Part shown: piece after piece, positions 24,724 through 33,901 of the stretch
How the letters are laid out: each line of letters opens with the position of its first letter
Numbering within the stretch: position 1 is the first letter of the stretch
NCBI GenBank assembly: GCA_964473745.1
Contig: CAYYQE010000006.1
Location: forward strand, 4,223-68,222
Direction: 5' to 3'
Source of the DNA: JABJMC01 sp964473745
Lineage (GTDB): Bacteria; Patescibacteriota; Gracilibacteria; UBA1369; UBA12473
Length of the DNA: 64,000 nucleotides
Made by a program: the position numbers and the translations under genes
The notes under the pieces: generated by a model
Seen by the model: only the letters and a program-made list of their open reading frames with translations
The model's database searches: none
Told to the model about the DNA's origin: nothing

Positions 24724-27384
24724 ATGCTTTTAAAAATCGCGCAGTCTCTTTTAGAGGAAAGAGCGGCTAAGCGTCGGGGAAGTGGTTTTTCTAGATTTTC
24801 AGCTGATGGGGTTGAGCCACCAACGCTTTATCATGAGCGTCGAAGTTTTAGTGATGTTGAAATCTTTAATTTAAAAGAAGGGATTGGACCCATTTTTAGA
24901 AAAATGTTTGGACAAGTGGGGATAGATATACGATCAGCGAAAGAACAATTAGAAGATTTAGATCTTACGATTTTGCCGCGATTGCAAAGATGGGGTGCTT
25001 GGAGAGAAGATCAGTTAGGGTCATTTAATGTAGTTTCTTTGCAAGATTTAAAAGCATTGGCAGCTCCGCCTTGGAATTTGTCAGCGGAGGCTCGGGAAGT
25101 GATTTTTTACTGGGTTAATGGACGAGGTTTTGATCAAGACTTGCTGCAAGCTGTTTTATTAGATTTGTATGCCCGCTATGAAGATATTATGGGGCATCCG
25201 GCTATTGTGGTTTTGGATGTGCATCGTGATCGAGGGATGGATGCGGAGAGTTTGGATTTTTGGGAGAAAGTAGTTAGTAATAGGCGAGTAGCTTCTCAGC
25301 CGATGTTATATACAGCGGTGCCTTTTCCTGGAGAAGAAGCGGAAATTGGTTTGGATGTTTTAATGGCTAAATTGGTTGAATCTTTGTCAGGAGAATGGGA
25401 AGATGAGAAGCTTGAAAAAGCAAGTAAGTGGGCTAAGATTATTGGCCGACATCCTGAATATCGAGAATCGCTTAAAGTTTTAAAACAAGTTATAAGAGAT
25501 ATTTCGAAATCTCCAAGGGAAGATTTTATTTTGAATGAAGCGCATTGTGCGGCGCATGAAAGGGAGCAGTCTGGCTCGCCAGTAGCAATATCATCAAGCG
25601 AATTTCTTTTGCTAGCGCTTTTGCCGGGATTTTTGGAACAGGGGCGGCGGGCGGCGGCTGACACTAATATGGAGCAGGCGGAATTTTCATTTAATATAGC
25701 GGAACATGTTCGTGATTATCTTTTGGCGGCTATTTCTGACGAGGGATTTGATCAAGAAGATGATTTAGCAATACGATTTGCTGAATACAATGATGATATT
25801 TTGTTATTAGCCGCTGATTACCATATTGGGGAGTCTCGTCGTAAAGGGAAAGGGGCTCCTCTACAATCAATTTATGAGGCAATAAAAATATATTTAAAAT
25901 TGGTTGGCGCGCATAAAATGGCTGTTTCGCCAAAGGATAAACAAAGTTCGTCGGAAGGAGGTCAAGAAGTATTTAAAGTTGAAGGGCAACAACCACCGCG
26001 GTTAGAAGTTGCTCAGCAAGGAGTTTTGAATCGGTTGGGGGCAACTTGGGTTGGGAAATTATTTCCTAACTTGCGAAAGCGCGCTGAATCTCCGCCAAAA
26101 GTAGCCGATTCTGCTCCAGTGCTAACCGCTGAATTTAGAGTTTCAGGCCCCCCTCCTACATTAGCGCCAAAAGGACTTTCCGAAAGAGCTTTTTTTGAAG
26201 TTTGTTCTTTGCTTGAGGAGCGTAGGAGTTTGCATAGAATTGCAACGGTTTCACCTTTAGCGGCAACTCCCGCAATGTTATATGCCTTGGCCGAAAGATA
26301 TTATTTAAAAGGAGACGAAGAAAGTTACGAGGCGGTGGTAGATATTTGTTATCGTGTGCAATATGGGTATGCAAACCAAGCCTATGGAGAAAAGTATTGG
26401 GGGACGGTTACTCAAAGTGCCCCGCAAGGCTTTGACCCTGGAATTAGTGGCGCCCCCGGCTATGCTCCAATTTTGCGTTTTGGAGATCGTTATTATTTAG
26501 AAATTCTTCGGTTAGGAGTGCAGGCCGCCCATCAAGTTTTCAAAAAAAGATACGGATCCCTTACCCCAGGTGTAGCTGAGAAAGCAGAAAGTATTTATCG
26601 TGAAATTGTTCGGAAGTTTAGATTGGTGCACGATAAATTCCCAGGAGAAATGTCTCCATTTCGTCAGTACAACGCAGAGCTTGTGCAGGGACAGGTGGCA
26701 CTTGAAATTGATCGTAATTTTGATTTAGCGGTTCATCATTTTAGGAAAGCGGCTCGTTTAGCAGTAGATAGAGATGGGAAGCCCCTACCAGGCCAAGCCA
26801 TAAATGCCAGACGTTCGAAACATTTATCAGTCGAAAGCATGCGGCAGTGGGTTGATTGTCATTTTTGGGAGCAGGAACAAGAAGAACCTTCAGAAGAAAT
26901 GCTAGAAAGTGCTTTGAATAGTTTATATCAAACATTTTTAGCTGAAAGTCAGGTTATCGAAGAAGAAAAATTATCGGAGAAGCAAAGCAAACCGCATTTG
27001 GCTGAATATCAAATGACTTTGATGCAGGGATTAGCGAGTTTAATAGCTTTAAAAGAGCAATATGGCGAAGCCGCAACTTGGGACCGTTATCCAGACCTGA
27101 TGGCGCAATGTAGTTTTGATGATAAAGAAAGAATTATGAATTATGATCAAAATACAGAAATAAACCTTCGTGAAATACATGATGAGCTTTTACCAAGCTT
27201 TTTAGATCTATTTGAATTGTCTCCGCCAATGTGGACCGCGATTGCTGGACAAATATCAAACTACGTAAAAATGTTATCTGAAAAAGCGCCGGATTCAGTT
27301 TTATTAGCGGAAATGGGTCATCAGTGGAAAGGACTAACTGAAAAACTTGAGCGTCAACTTAAAGAAAGACCAGTTCTTGATTAG
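24724..27384 (+). CDS. Hypothetical protein, C-terminal part of a probably frameshifted gene
   Basis: 886 codons from the ATG at 24724. No recognised enzyme domain, signal peptide or membrane segment. The protein is helix-rich with tetratricopeptide-like spacing in places: YALAERYYLKGDEESYEAVV near residues 518-537, and VQGQVALEIDRNFDLAVHHF near 658-677. This suggests a repeat scaffold. A Pro/Ser-rich linker lies around residues 415-480. Its frame is open upstream of the ATG into the end of the 23654 gene, so this ATG is probably not the original start. Stops of this gene and the convergent 27381 gene overlap by 4 bases. Confidence 0.65.
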   Translation: MLLKIAQSLLEERAAKRRGSGFSRFSADGVEPPTLYHERRSFSDVEIFNLKEGIGPIFRKMFGQVGIDIRSAKEQLEDLDLTILPRLQRWGAWREDQLGSFNVVSLQDLKALAAPPWNLSAEAREVIFYWVNGRGFDQDLLQAVLLDLYARYEDIMGHPAIVVLDVHRDRGMDAESLDFWEKVVSNRRVASQPMLYTAVPFPGEEAEIGLDVLMAKLVESLSGEWEDEKLEKASKWAKIIGRHPEYRESLKVLKQVIRDISKSPREDFILNEAHCAAHEREQSGSPVAISSSEFLLLALLPGFLEQGRRAAADTNMEQAEFSFNIAEHVRDYLLAAISDEGFDQEDDLAIRFAEYNDDILLLAADYHIGESRRKGKGAPLQSIYEAIKIYLKLVGAHKMAVSPKDKQSSSEGGQEVFKVEGQQPPRLEVAQQGVLNRLGATWVGKLFPNLRKRAESPPKVADSAPVLTAEFRVSGPPPTLAPKGLSERAFFEVCSLLEERRSLHRIATVSPLAATPAMLYALAERYYLKGDEESYEAVVDICYRVQYGYANQAYGEKYWGTVTQSAPQGFDPGISGAPGYAPILRFGDRYYLEILRLGVQAAHQVFKKRYGSLTPGVAEKAESIYREIVRKFRLVHDKFPGEMSPFRQYNAELVQGQVALEIDRNFDLAVHHFRKAARLAVDRDGKPLPGQAINARRSKHLSVESMRQWVDCHFWEQEQEEPSEEMLESALNSLYQTFLAESQVIEEEKLSEKQSKPHLAEYQMTLMQGLASLIALKEQYGEAATWDRYPDLMAQCSFDDKERIMNYDQNTEINLREIHDELLPSFLDLFELSPPMWTAIAGQISNYVKMLSEKAPDSVLLAEMGHQWKGLTEKLERQLKERPVLD

Positions 27385-27683
27385 CGCATAATCCCACTCG
27401 GAATAATAATTTGTTCCTGAGTTTGATAACCGCTCGGGATGATGATGTTTTGGCCACCTTCAATTCCACTTGGAATGATGATTTCTTCTTGGGTTTCAAA
27501 TCCACTCGGGATAATGATGTTATTCCGAAGGAAACCATCTTGAAGATTTTCTGCTGGAATAAGTTTGTAGACGCCTAAAATTAATAGTGCGCCGGCAAGA
27601 GTTCCGAGCAAAAAGACAATAACTGGATGTGGTTTTTTGACCATTTTGAATGGCTTAAAGAATACTTCATTAAATAATACCAT
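27381..27683 (-). CDS. Membrane protein with four 12-residue IIIPSG repeats
   Basis: 100 residues, last in the V-ATPase gene run. One transmembrane segment (about 21-41, VIVFLLGTLAGALLILGVYK) follows a basic N terminus. Then come four repeats of exactly 12 residues, each starting IIIPSG at positions 56, 68, 80 and 92, with Q/E-rich remainders (FETQEE, IEGGQN, YQTQEQ). The spacing suggests a regular beta structure outside the membrane. A second in-frame start at 27644 (MVKKPHP) would keep lysines before the membrane segment and is equally plausible. No known family; the link to the ATPase is only by position, 43 bases after ntpD. Confidence 0.7.
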   Translation of the reverse strand: MVLFNEVFFKPFKMVKKPHPVIVFLLGTLAGALLILGVYKLIPAENLQDGFLRNNIIIPSGFETQEEIIIPSGIEGGQNIIIPSGYQTQEQIIIPSGIMR

Positions 27684-27726
27684 ATTTTTAGGTTTGAGGC
27701 AACCCCAAGCTAGTAAATATGGCTTA

Positions 27727-28353
27727 TTAAGCTTCGGTCTTAGCTTTTACAATCATAGACACGATTCGCTCGGCTCGGGCGCGTTCTTCGAGGTTTTGGC
27801 TGATGAATTTGATCGTATCCTCAACATTGGGGATCATGACGTGTTCAAGGGCGTTGACCCGGCGGCGAGTTTTTTCCAGCTCGTCAGCCATGCGTTCAGC
27901 CTTTTTTTCGCTTTCCGCTAGTTGAATAAGAAGCGGTAAAATTTCGCGCAAGGAAGTTAGGGCAGTATCCAATTCTCCAGAAGTTTCTGTGAACCCGTAA
28001 CTCAAGACATCTCCTTTAACATCAGCTTTGATGTCAGCTAGTTTAACGCTCATGACGTTCTTGGTCTCGATATCCAGCTCAATTTTGGTTGTGGGGGCCA
28101 GTAAAGCGGTTTCTAGGTATTCTGGGTGAGGAATGACCGCCGAAGCCAGGAGAAGGTTTTGGAAAACTAAACCAAGCTCTTTTTCGACCTCTTTGCGAAG
28201 TTTTTGCACCTCACGGATTATATCCATGAAAGCTTTCATCAAACCTTCTTGCTTGTCTTTAAGTAGTTTGTGACCTTTTTTGGCGCGTTTGAGCTTATTT
28301 TTAAGCTCCAGGAGCGCCATTTTCGTTGGTTTGTAGCCAGTTAGAATTGCCAT
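27727..28353 (-). CDS. ntpD: V-type ATPase subunit D (central rotor stalk)
   Basis: 208 residues, normal for V/A-type subunit D, the long coiled-coil rotor shaft inside the A3B3 head. The N-terminal GYKPTKMALLELKNKLKRAKKGHKLL and the C-terminal RRVNALEHVMIPNVEDTIKFISQNLEE are the family's paired antiparallel helices. It ends the conserved order A-B-D. A GTCCCCGCTAAGCGCGGGAC hairpin lies in the 52 bases between ntpB and this gene. Confidence 0.95.
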   Translation of the reverse strand: MAILTGYKPTKMALLELKNKLKRAKKGHKLLKDKQEGLMKAFMDIIREVQKLRKEVEKELGLVFQNLLLASAVIPHPEYLETALLAPTTKIELDIETKNVMSVKLADIKADVKGDVLSYGFTETSGELDTALTSLREILPLLIQLAESEKKAERMADELEKTRRRVNALEHVMIPNVEDTIKFISQNLEERARAERIVSMIVKAKTEA

Positions 28354-28405
28354 ATAAATTAGGTTTAGTCCCCGCTAAGCGCGGGACAAGCAGTTAGGAT
28401 TAAAC

Positions 28406-29821
28406 TTAAGCTTTTTCGCCAGTTTGGGCGACTGCGTCGCCTTTCATATATTTCTCCATGTATTCCTTTTTCACACGTTTGAGTTCAGTTTTTGGAATGG
28501 CTTTTAGAAGTTCCCAGCCAAGATTGAGTGAATCCTCAATTTCGCGGTTGGTTTCTCCTTGAGAAATAAACTGATCTTCGAATTTATCAGCAAACTTAAG
28601 GTGAGCACGGTCAGAATCAGAAAGTGAACTTTCACCAAGAATAACCGCCAGCTCACGCATTTCTACACCATAAGCGTAAGAAGCAAAGAGCTGAGCAATT
28701 ACATTAGAGTGATCATCACGAGTTTTGCCTTCACCTTGTCCTTTACCCATCAAACGAGAAAGAGAAGGAAGAACAGCCACAGATGGATAGAGACCTTTTT
28801 TGTGAAGATCACGTCCAAGTACAATCTGTCCCTCGGTAATATAACCAGTAAGGTCAATAATTGGGTGTGTAATATCATCATTCGGCATAGTCATAATTGG
28901 GAGCTGAGTAACAGACCCGCCCTTGCCTTTGATGCGACCAGCTCTTTCGTAGAGAGTTGAAAGATCGGTGTACATATAACCTGGGAAACCACCACGACCG
29001 GGCACTTCTTTACGAGCAGCAGATACCTCACGCAAGGCTTCACAATAGTTAGTAACATCAGTGTAAACAACCAAAACATGTTTACCTTTTTCAAAAGCTA
29101 GATATTCAGCAGTGGTAAGCGCTAGCCGAGGAGTGGCAATACGCTCAATCACGGGATTGTCAGCAGTGTTAATAAACAGCACAGAACGTTCAATGGCACC
29201 GGTTTTTTTAAACTCGTTAATAAAGTATTGAGCTTCTTCAAATGGCACACCCATGGCGGCAAACACAATTGAGAACTCTTCACCGCCGCCACCGTCTCCG
29301 GAGCGTACTTTAGCTTGGCGAGCGATTTGTGCGGCAAGTTTGTTGTGAGGAAGACCAGAACCCGAGAAAATTGGGAGTTTTTGGCCACGCACCAGTGTAT
29401 TTAAAGCATCAATTGTTGAAACACCGGTTTGAAAGTAGTCGTTAGGCATTTCACGAGAAGCAGGATTGATTGGCGCACCATTAATATCGATGCGTTTATC
29501 CGCAATAATTTTGGGGCCACCATCGATTGGTTGTCCGCGACCATCAAAGGTGCGGCCAAGCATGTCTTCGGAGACATCAATACGGAAGGTTTCTCCGAGA
29601 AAGCGGGCTTTTGACCCTTCGGTAGAAATACCTTGTGGTGACTCAAAAAGCTGGACAACAGCCATACCTTTTTGGGCATCGAGGACTTTACCAAGACGTT
29701 CTTTACCATCGGCGAGTGTAAGGATAACCAACTCCTCAAAGGTTACCTTTTCACCTTCTGGCAGTTCAATGAAAGCCAGAGGGCCGACGATGTCGCGAAC
29801 GGTTTTAAATTCTTTTTGCAT
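28406..29821 (-). CDS. ntpB: V-type ATPase subunit B
   Basis: 471 residues, the non-catalytic regulatory subunit of the A3B3 head. It lacks a true Walker A loop, as expected, and shows IFSGSGLPHNKLAAQIARQ instead. The conserved GRTFDGRGQPIDGGP, YTDVTNYCEALREVSAARKEVPGRGGFPGYMYTDLSTLYERAGR and ITHPIIDLTGYITEGQI segments are intact. Length is standard. It follows ntpA after a 109-base gap that holds two hairpins, unlike the tight spacing in the rest of the operon. Confidence 0.97.
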   Translation of the reverse strand: MQKEFKTVRDIVGPLAFIELPEGEKVTFEELVILTLADGKERLGKVLDAQKGMAVVQLFESPQGISTEGSKARFLGETFRIDVSEDMLGRTFDGRGQPIDGGPKIIADKRIDINGAPINPASREMPNDYFQTGVSTIDALNTLVRGQKLPIFSGSGLPHNKLAAQIARQAKVRSGDGGGGEEFSIVFAAMGVPFEEAQYFINEFKKTGAIERSVLFINTADNPVIERIATPRLALTTAEYLAFEKGKHVLVVYTDVTNYCEALREVSAARKEVPGRGGFPGYMYTDLSTLYERAGRIKGKGGSVTQLPIMTMPNDDITHPIIDLTGYITEGQIVLGRDLHKKGLYPSVAVLPSLSRLMGKGQGEGKTRDDHSNVIAQLFASYAYGVEMRELAVILGESSLSDSDRAHLKFADKFEDQFISQGETNREIEDSLNLGWELLKAIPKTELKRVKKEYMEKYMKGDAVAQTGEKA

Positions 29822-29907
29822 GGATATAATGGGTTAATACTTGGCGACTAGCGCCATTCCCGAATGGGAAGTGTATAGAGTTATAAATTAGATAATGTGC
29901 ATACGGT

Positions 29908-29928
29908 GAGCCTCGCTCCGCTCGGCTC
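29908..29928 (-). promoter_or_regulatory. Hairpin between ntpA and ntpB
   Basis: GAGCC/GGCTC arms (29908-29912, 29924-29928) just after the ntpA stop. A second hairpin TTCCC/GGGAA lies near 29857-29870. They may tune the relative A and B output or mRNA processing; no T-run follows, so they are not simple terminators. Confidence 0.45.
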
Positions 29929-29930
29929 TA

Positions 29931-31730
29931 TTAAGCAAGTTTCTGAACTTCACTAGTGATTTTGTCGATTAGCGCTTGGAATTTGTCTTCATCCTCGGGC
30001 GCGATTTCTTTCACACGAGCTACTTCTTGGATTAAAGGATGGTTTTTAAGTCCATCAATATCAAAGCTTTCGTTCTTAACTAGATCACGAGCCGCATAAT
30101 AAAGAGTCATAATACATTTGAGCATCCAATATTGCTTTTTAAGTGGAGTGCGCGCGTCCTCAGCGTCAAAAGCGTTTTGGAACAAAAAGTCTTCACGAAT
30201 AGATTTAGAAACTAAAAGTAGAAGTTGTTCACGAGCCGACAAGGAATCAGCTCCAACCAAACGAACAAGCTCTTGAAGTTTTGCTTCTTGCTGAAGGATG
30301 TCCATAGCTTCGTTTCGGATTGATGGGTAGTCTTCAGCAATTTCAGTTTTTAAATAACTTTCAATATTATCGGTATAAAGAGTGTAAGAAGTAAGCCAGT
30401 TAATCGCGGGATAGTGACGAGCGTAAGCAAGCTTAGAATCTAGACCCCAGAACGTTTTGGTAACACGAAGAGTGTTCTGCGTAACTGGCTCGGAAAAGTC
30501 ACCACCAGGAGGCGAAACCGCTCCAATAACAGATAGAGAACCATCACGGTCTTCATTACCAAGACAAGCCACGTAACCAGCTCTTTCGTAAAAAGCGGCA
30601 ATACGAGAAGCCAAATAAGCCGGATAACCTTCCTCACCAGGCATCTCTTCTAAACGACCACCCATTTCACGCATGGCCTCTGCCCAACGAGAAGTGGAGT
30701 CAGCCATCAAAGCTACGTCGTAACCCATATCACGGTAATACTCCGCAATAGTAATTCCAACATAAACCGACGCTTCACGAGCCGCCACCGGCATATTAGA
30801 AGTGTTGGCAATCAAAATAGTTCGTTTCATAAGTGGTTCACCAGAGTTTGGATCTTCTAAGTGAGGGAATTCAACTAGCACCTCAGTCATTTCGTTACCA
30901 CGTTCTCCACATCCAATATAAACAATAATTTGCGCATCACAGAATTTGGCCAAAGCCTGTTGAGTAACAGTTTTACCAGCTCCAAATGGTCCGGGAATAC
31001 AAGCGGCACCACCCTTGGCTAAGGTAAAGAAAGTATCTACCGAACGACCACCAGTTTTTAGTGGCATGTAAGGAACTTTTTTGGCCTTAGTCGGGCGTGG
31101 AATACGAATTGGCCATTCTTGAATCATGTTAATGGCGTGAACTTTGCCATTAGCATCTTCAATTTCGGCGACAATCTCTTTAATACTTAATTTGCCACTC
31201 TTGATTGATTTAACAGTTCCTTCGATGTGTGGTGGGACCATTACTTTGTGCTCAATTAGAGTTGTTTCTTGAATTGTTCCTAGCACGTCACCACCAATCA
31301 CTTTATCGCCATTTTTAACCACAGCTTTAAGATCCCATTTTTTGTCGTAATCAAGTCCCGGAACTTCAACTCCACGCGTAATAAAAGGTCCAACTTTGGA
31401 TTCGATTCCGGAAAGTGGACGTTGAATCCCGTCGTAAATGGAGGTGAGAAGACCAGGGCCAAGTTCAACGGTCATAGTTTCACCAGTAAGCTCAACAGGT
31501 TCGCCGGGGCCGATTCCAGCAGTTTCTTCGTAAACTTGAATCGCGGCTTCGTCACCGTTTAAGCGAATGATTTCTCCCATTAAGCGTTCGTCACCAACAC
31601 GGGTAACTTCGAACATTTTGGCATTTTTCATACCATTGGCAATTACGAGCGGCCCAGCCACACGGAGGATTACTCCGGATTTTGTATTGGTGGTTGTTTG
31701 GGGGGGCGCTTCAGCCGTTTGAGTATTCAT
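29931..31730 (-). CDS. ntpA: V-type ATPase catalytic subunit A
   Basis: 599 residues, full length. This is the ATP-hydrolysing (or -forming) subunit. The Walker A loop is CIPGPFGAGKTVTQ near residue 240. The non-homologous region that marks V/A-type A subunits precedes it (residues about 130-200). The catalytic GERGNEM segment, VALMADSTSRWAEAMREMGGRLEEMPGEEGYPAYL and SVIGAVSPPGGDFSEPVTQ are conserved. The first 20 residues are a Thr/Pro-rich extension before the normal start of homology (GVILRVAGPLVIA). Confidence 0.98.
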   Translation of the reverse strand: MNTQTAEAPPQTTTNTKSGVILRVAGPLVIANGMKNAKMFEVTRVGDERLMGEIIRLNGDEAAIQVYEETAGIGPGEPVELTGETMTVELGPGLLTSIYDGIQRPLSGIESKVGPFITRGVEVPGLDYDKKWDLKAVVKNGDKVIGGDVLGTIQETTLIEHKVMVPPHIEGTVKSIKSGKLSIKEIVAEIEDANGKVHAINMIQEWPIRIPRPTKAKKVPYMPLKTGGRSVDTFFTLAKGGAACIPGPFGAGKTVTQQALAKFCDAQIIVYIGCGERGNEMTEVLVEFPHLEDPNSGEPLMKRTILIANTSNMPVAAREASVYVGITIAEYYRDMGYDVALMADSTSRWAEAMREMGGRLEEMPGEEGYPAYLASRIAAFYERAGYVACLGNEDRDGSLSVIGAVSPPGGDFSEPVTQNTLRVTKTFWGLDSKLAYARHYPAINWLTSYTLYTDNIESYLKTEIAEDYPSIRNEAMDILQQEAKLQELVRLVGADSLSAREQLLLLVSKSIREDFLFQNAFDAEDARTPLKKQYWMLKCIMTLYYAARDLVKNESFDIDGLKNHPLIQEVARVKEIAPEDEDKFQALIDKITSEVQKLA

Positions 31731-31762
31731 GAGGGTTAGGTTATTTAAGTTTTTTTATGAAA

Positions 31763-32119
31763 TTAATCTTTTAGGATGTTGGAACCAATGGCTTTTTCAA
31801 CAATCGCTCCTAGGCGATCTAAGCCAAATCCGGTGGCTCCTTCGGGGCCGGGTAAGGCAATAATTGCCGGCAAAGCATCAGCCGTAATCTTTTTGTATTC
31901 ATCGGTGGGAATTGCTTTGGCATCTGATTCTAAAATAAAAATAATCGCATAACGACAAAGGTCGCTATCTCCTAAAGTCTCGGTTTTTAAGTCCTGAAGT
32001 ATAGAGAGAGTTTGCTCGGCGTTTTCTGAAAAGCGAGTGTGGACACCAATAGCTTTGAACCCCAAGATAACGTCTTTGGGGCCAACAATGGCAATGTCAT
32101 GTTCAGTAGTTTTACTCAT
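31763..32119 (-). CDS. ntpF: V-type ATPase subunit F
   Basis: 118 residues, the small Rossmann-like subunit that sits on the rotor near D. Conserved features are DIAIVGPKDVILGFKAIGV at the N terminus and YAIIFILES in the middle. It starts 2 bases after ntpC and is followed by ntpA after about 30 bases, in the usual C-F-A order. Confidence 0.9.
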   Translation of the reverse strand: MSKTTEHDIAIVGPKDVILGFKAIGVHTRFSENAEQTLSILQDLKTETLGDSDLCRYAIIFILESDAKAIPTDEYKKITADALPAIIALPGPEGATGFGLDRLGAIVEKAIGSNILKD

Positions 32120-32121
32120 AA

Positions 32122-33159
32122 TTAAACGTAAAGTTTATGAATTCGGTCACGTAGCATGTCTTCTGAAATGCCACGAAGTTTGCCCACCATAATCATGCGA
32201 ATAATGCGGGCGTTGTTTTGTTTAGCAAAAAAGTAAGCCAGAACTGATTCTGGTCCAGAGTCGATATAGCGGGAACCGCGCGCTAAGTTGATCAAAAGTT
32301 CTTCAGCGTATTTTTCTAAATAAAGGAAGGATTTGAATTTTTCGTAAGCCTCGAGTCCACGACTTACTACGGATTCATAGTCAGTTCCTTTGAAGATTCC
32401 GTTAAGTGAGTTTTTGTCAGCTTCTATATTGTCTTTGAATTTGTAAGTAGGAAGGGTGCCGCCTTTTAGGAAAACCCCATCTAACATGTTGTTTTCAATG
32501 AAAAATTCTTCTTGCCCGATAAGTTTGATGCGTAAGAAGCCTTTGATATTAGTTAGATCGATCCATTGTTTAACAAATTTCTCCACAAAAGAATTTCCAG
32601 TTTTTTTGGAAATTCCAGAAATCATTTCAAATAGAACGCGGTCCAAAATAAGGTCAATAAAGCGTGGATCTTTGGTTCTTTCATAAGTGACCTGTGCTTT
32701 TTTGATTCCTTCTTTGATTTTTTCAGTGTGGGCTTCATCAAGCGGTAAAAATTCGTGATCTTTTTCAAAAAAGAAAGCTTCGATAGCTTCTAAAGGAACG
32801 CGGCCCATAGGCATTAATTGTTGACGGATTTCTTCTTGTCCTTTGTCACCAGCTAAGCCTTTTAAGACGGTTTTGAAATTGTGAAAATCAAAAGATAGGA
32901 AAAGAATATCTAAAAGTAGTGGGTCGGGGACAATGTAATCTAAAAGTAATTTGGCATCGTATAAACCAGCATCAATTACTTCCTGAAAGTCTTCAACTTT
33001 TTCAATATCGCCAACGTGCGTTGAGTAGGCAGTGTCGTTTAGGATTTTGTAAGCTTCTTTGGCAGAGTTTGCACCAAGCATTCGTTCGACGTCAGTCATG
33101 TCGAGTAACATTGGTTCGAGTGCGCGAACGCGAGCAGTGGCGTAGGAAAATTGACCCAT
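32122..33159 (-). CDS. ntpC: V-type ATPase subunit C
   Basis: 345 residues, the funnel-shaped helical socket that joins the central stalk to the K ring (subunit C, equivalent to eukaryotic d). The start MGQFSYATARVRALEPMLLD and the C-terminal RGSRYIDSGPESVLAYFFAKQNNARIIRMIMVGKLRGIS are diagnostic. Spacing is 3 bases from ntpE and 2 from ntpF, so the genes are translationally coupled. Confidence 0.95.
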   Translation of the reverse strand: MGQFSYATARVRALEPMLLDMTDVERMLGANSAKEAYKILNDTAYSTHVGDIEKVEDFQEVIDAGLYDAKLLLDYIVPDPLLLDILFLSFDFHNFKTVLKGLAGDKGQEEIRQQLMPMGRVPLEAIEAFFFEKDHEFLPLDEAHTEKIKEGIKKAQVTYERTKDPRFIDLILDRVLFEMISGISKKTGNSFVEKFVKQWIDLTNIKGFLRIKLIGQEEFFIENNMLDGVFLKGGTLPTYKFKDNIEADKNSLNGIFKGTDYESVVSRGLEAYEKFKSFLYLEKYAEELLINLARGSRYIDSGPESVLAYFFAKQNNARIIRMIMVGKLRGISEDMLRDRIHKLYV

Positions 33160-33162
33160 AGT

Positions 33163-33729
33163 TTATGGAAAAAGAAGTTGATTAAGTTGCATTTCAAGAT
33201 CGCCCCAGAGTTCTTTTAGAAGAAGTGATTCAATGGAAAAGTCGACTTCGACTTTGCCCGACACTAAAATAAAACCACCCTTGATTGGAGCTGAGTTGGG
33301 GCTGAGTTTAAAAGAAACTCCAGCAGAATTAATAGCTTTTTGAGTTTCTGCTTCTTTGCCTTTGGCTGGGATAACAGTTCCTTCATTAAATTCTTTGGCC
33401 GCTTTTTTAAGGAGGGTTGCTACCATATCGACGTATTGATCAGAGGCTAATATATTTTTGATGGATTCATTAAAGACGGCTTCTAAGATTTCTCGTTTTT
33501 TACGAAGCATTAAATTGCGGGTTTCCATTTTGGCAAAAATTTTGGCACGTTCTTTTACTTTTACACAGTTGTCTTCGATTTTATCGTGCATTTCAATTTT
33601 ACGAGTTTTTCGTTTTTCAGCGTATTCGGCTGTGATTTTAGCGATTGATTCATCGCGTTCAGTATCGAGTTTAGCAATTTCTGCTTCAGCAGTTTTTTTG
33701 ATTTGATCGAGGATGTCTTGGAGAGCCAT
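33163..33729 (-). CDS. ntpE: V-type ATPase subunit E (peripheral stalk)
   Basis: 188 residues. The long helix of residues 1-75 (KKTAEAEIAKLDTERDESIAKI, very rich in K, E and A) pairs with subunit G/H in the outer stalk. The C-terminal globular half contains GGFILVSGKVEVDFSIESLL, which is typical of subunit E. It follows ntpK after a 172-base gap with a strong hairpin. Confidence 0.92.
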   Translation of the reverse strand: MALQDILDQIKKTAEAEIAKLDTERDESIAKITAEYAEKRKTRKIEMHDKIEDNCVKVKERAKIFAKMETRNLMLRKKREILEAVFNESIKNILASDQYVDMVATLLKKAAKEFNEGTVIPAKGKEAETQKAINSAGVSFKLSPNSAPIKGGFILVSGKVEVDFSIESLLLKELWGDLEMQLNQLLFP

Positions 33730-33845
33730 TTTTTAATTAATTAATAGTAATTTTTGAAACAAAATCTGTAAAGGGTGTATAAATCTGGTGTTTCGTCTGC
33801 CACCGGCAGGATAAGCTTTTGGTTTTTAATATTAGTTTTCCGGCT

Positions 33846-33877
33846 GAGGGAGGGAGCCTCCGGTCGGAACCTCCCTC
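33846..33877 (-). promoter_or_regulatory. Strong hairpin downstream of ntpK
   Basis: Perfect 8-base arms GAGGGAGG (33846-33853) and CCTCCCTC (33870-33877) around a GC-rich loop, placed 25 bases after the ntpK stop in the widest gap of the operon (33730-33901). A second small hairpin CTGCC/GGCAG lies near 33799-33811. No long T-run follows. A likely role is stabilising the upstream ntpK message, since the K ring needs many copies. Confidence 0.55.
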
Positions 33878-33901
33878 CGGCTCTGCCGTCAAATTCCAAA
33901 T

